NCBI GenBank assembly: GCA_026770585.1
Contig: MU646353.1
Location: forward strand, 543,664 to 557,379
Direction: 5' to 3'
Source: Baffinella frigidus
Taxonomy: Eukaryota; Cryptophyceae; Cryptomonadales; Baffinellaceae
Length of the DNA stretch: 13,716 nt
Part shown: in pieces, positions 12,752 to 13,716 of the stretch
How positions within the stretch are numbered: position 1 is the stretch's first letter
Layout: each line of letters begins with the position of its first letter
The notes under the pieces: generated by a model
What the model was told of the DNA's origin: nothing
The model's database searches: none
What the model saw: only the letters and a program-made list of their open reading frames with translations
Translations under genes and position numbers: made by a program

Positions 12752-12840
12752 GGAACGCCCACCCCCCCAGGACCACCATAGGGCCCTGCAGTAGGCCTAT
12801 GCCTAGGGCCCTATGGTGGTCCTAGGGGGGTGGGCGTTCC
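12752..12840. mobile_element. 89-bp palindrome with A-type core and different ends
   Basis: GGAACGCCCA and TGGGCGTTCC are the outer arms, with CCCCCCCAGGACCACCATAG and CTATGGTGGTCCTAGGGGGG inside. The centre (TAGGCCTATGCCTAGGGCCC) equals that of A elements, but the CAGGGGTACC ends are absent. It is either an A core mobilised with new ends or a separate family. Confidence 0.8.
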
Positions 12841-12879
12841 GCGGCTCCAGGGTGCCGACGCCCAGCGAGTCGAGGAGCG

Positions 12880-13110
12880 CGTTTGCCACGGCGCTTGGAG
12901 CCATTGCTCCGCCCGGCGAGAACCCGCCCGGCGAGAACCCGCCCGGCGAGAAGCACGTCGGACCCCTCCCCTCAGCAGCTCCAGAGTCCACCGCTTGGAG
13001 CCATTGCCCCGCCCGGCGAGAACCACCTCGGGTCTGCGTCGACTCAGGCTCCCTCGACTCAGGCTCCCGCCACAGCTCCAGAGTCCACCGTGGCCCCAGC
13101 TCCACGGACC
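12880..13110. repeat. GC-rich repeats, possibly low-complexity coding
   Basis: CGCCCGGCGAGAACC occurs three times in tandem (about 12911-12955) and once near 13010. GCTTGGAGCCATTGC occurs at about 12892 and 12993, and GCTCCAGAGTCCACC at about 12977 and 13074. On the + strand a Pro/Ala/Ser/Thr-rich frame (STQAPSTQAPATAPESTVAP from about 13036) stays open, but the two copies of the repeat are in different frames and no start or splice pattern is convincing. Coding status is unresolved. Confidence 0.5.
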
Positions 13111-13220
13111 AAGCTCGCTGTGGCGTTGCCATGTTCGAACGATGCCCCCCCTCCACCCCCACCCACGCAACTCCCCGCGTATCATCGTCCGAAGGTATCG
13201 ATACATCGCCGCATCCGCTC

Positions 13221-13370
13221 GTATCTCAGAAAACGAGTTCTAAAACTCGTTTTCTTAAGTCAATCCCCCTACAAATTCGTCAACTTATTATTTACTCTCC
13301 GCATAAGTTGATAAATTTATAGGGGAATTGGCTTAAGAAAACGAGTTTGAGAACTCGTTTTCTGAGATAA
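13221..13370. mobile_element. Palindromic element C, copy 2 (150 bp)
   Basis: Same length and nearly identical to 6127-6276 (a handful of substitutions). The flanks are GCTC at 13217-13220 and 13371-13374, a 4-bp target duplication different from that of copy 1. It lies about 140 bp beyond the stop codon of the - strand gene. Confidence 0.9.
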
Positions 13371-13507
13371 GCTCTCTGTGCCGCCCCGAGACGACACGAC
13401 CCCCACGTCGACGCAAAGCTGATGGCGTGCCCCGCGAGGCGGACGGGGCCGTCCGTCGGGTGATAGCGGGCGACAAAGCAGGGAGGCGTGTTCGCCACGA
13501 AAACAGG

Positions 13508-13716
13508 TTACTTCTTCTTCTTCTTCGACTTCTTGCTGTTCTTGAACACCAGGCCGTCCTCCGAGTTCGCCCCCGCCTCCCCCGCGTCCTCCTCCCCCTC
13601 ACCGTCCCCCTCCCCGTCCTTCCCCTCGTCCTCGCCATCCTGCCAAACGAACGCAACCGTCAGCATCCATGACCCCTGCTCCCCGCTCTCCCGCGTCCTC
13701 CCCCTCCCCCCTCCCC
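13508..13716 (-). CDS. C-terminal end of unrecognised acidic/Lys-tailed protein (5' end off window)
   Basis: On the - strand, 13639 to 13508 encodes 43 residues: DGEDEGKDGEGDGEGEEDAG, then a short A/N/S stretch, then DGLVFKNSKKSKKKKK and TAA. The third codon positions are almost all G or C. Upstream, GCTGACGGTTGCGTTCGTTTGGCAG could be a branch site plus acceptor (AG at 13641-13640), making this a last exon. Alternatively the frame stays open to the window edge, reading SWMLTVAFVWQ directly before the acidic stretch, so an uninterrupted exon is equally possible. Acidic-then-Lys tails are common on nuclear, ribosome-associated and chaperone proteins, but no domain is visible and I assign no function. 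The segment 13371-13507 would be 3' UTR. Confidence 0.6.
   Translation of the reverse strand, partial: GGGRGRTRESGEQGSWMLTVAFVWQDGEDEGKDGEGDGEGEEDAGEAGANSEDGLVFKNSKKSKKKKK

Noticed and set aside
12803-13322. Overlapping long frames on both strands (119-169 codons)
   Set aside because: Open in five frames at once because the DNA is GC-rich and repetitive. Only the Pro/Ala/Ser/Thr-rich + frame was worth a mention, and it remains unproven.
13333-13656. 107-codon Arg-rich - strand frame
   Set aside because: Out-of-frame shadow of the acidic/Lys-tailed exon at 13508-13639.
1-13716. tRNA, rRNA or transposase genes
   Set aside because: I looked for tRNA-like cloverleaf arms, conserved rRNA blocks and transposase catalytic motifs and saw none I could support by eye. 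A covariance-model search would be needed to exclude small RNA genes.

Overview
This window looks like nuclear DNA of a unicellular eukaryote, most likely an alga-like protist. Evidence: spliced coding exons with branch-point and acceptor signals; interstitial plant/alga-type TTTAGGG repeats; no bacterial operon structure; very dense small inverted-repeat elements (MITE-like). A finer taxonomic call is not possible from sequence alone; a cryptophyte, haptophyte or dinoflagellate-like genome is only a guess. Most open frames here are read-through of repeats and are not genes. || Coding content is small. (1) On the + strand, three short phase-0 exons (6388-6441, 8114-8185, 10511-10606) can be spliced into the end of a calmodulin-like protein with two canonical EF-hand loops, D-Q-N-H-D-G-K | I-D-A-N-E and D-E-D-G-D-G-E-V-S-L-S-E, with 25 residues between the loops and a stop at 10604-10606. 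Its introns (about 1.7 and 2.3 kb) are packed with palindromic elements. A second, diverged copy of the middle exon lies at 7887-7961, so that exon appears to have been duplicated. (2) On the - strand, the window's right edge holds the last exon of an unrecognised protein with an acidic Gly/Glu/Asp stretch and a Lys-rich C-terminus (stop at 13508-13510). || Layout. 1-3100: dispersed and tandem repeats, a 115-bp direct duplication 2963 bp apart, GC-rich palindromes and a GGGTA minisatellite. 3100-4250: modules made of degenerate TTCAGGG-type repeats, a conserved core and tetranucleotide repeats, ending in a ladder of telomere-like arrays (TTTCGGG, TTTAGGG, TTTGGGG). 4250-6280: AT-rich DNA with a 341-bp element bearing 34-bp perfect terminal inverted repeats, a 24-bp minisatellite, and other inverted-repeat elements. 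6280-10610: the EF-hand gene, with an 893-bp composite flanked by 134-bp inverted arms, a tandem repeat containing copies of an exon end, and several modules present in inverted orientation. 10610-12850: a nest of two TA-flanked palindromic families (called A and B here), with empty sites visible for two A insertions. 12850-13716: GC-rich repeats, a second copy of the 4-bp-TSD palindromic element (C), and the - strand gene end. || The main interest is the set of short palindromic transposon families whose target duplications can be read directly: A (TA), the CCACGCCAG family (2 bp), and C (4 bp), together with their insertion in and around an EF-hand gene. No transposase is encoded in the window, so these elements must be non-autonomous if they are transposons.
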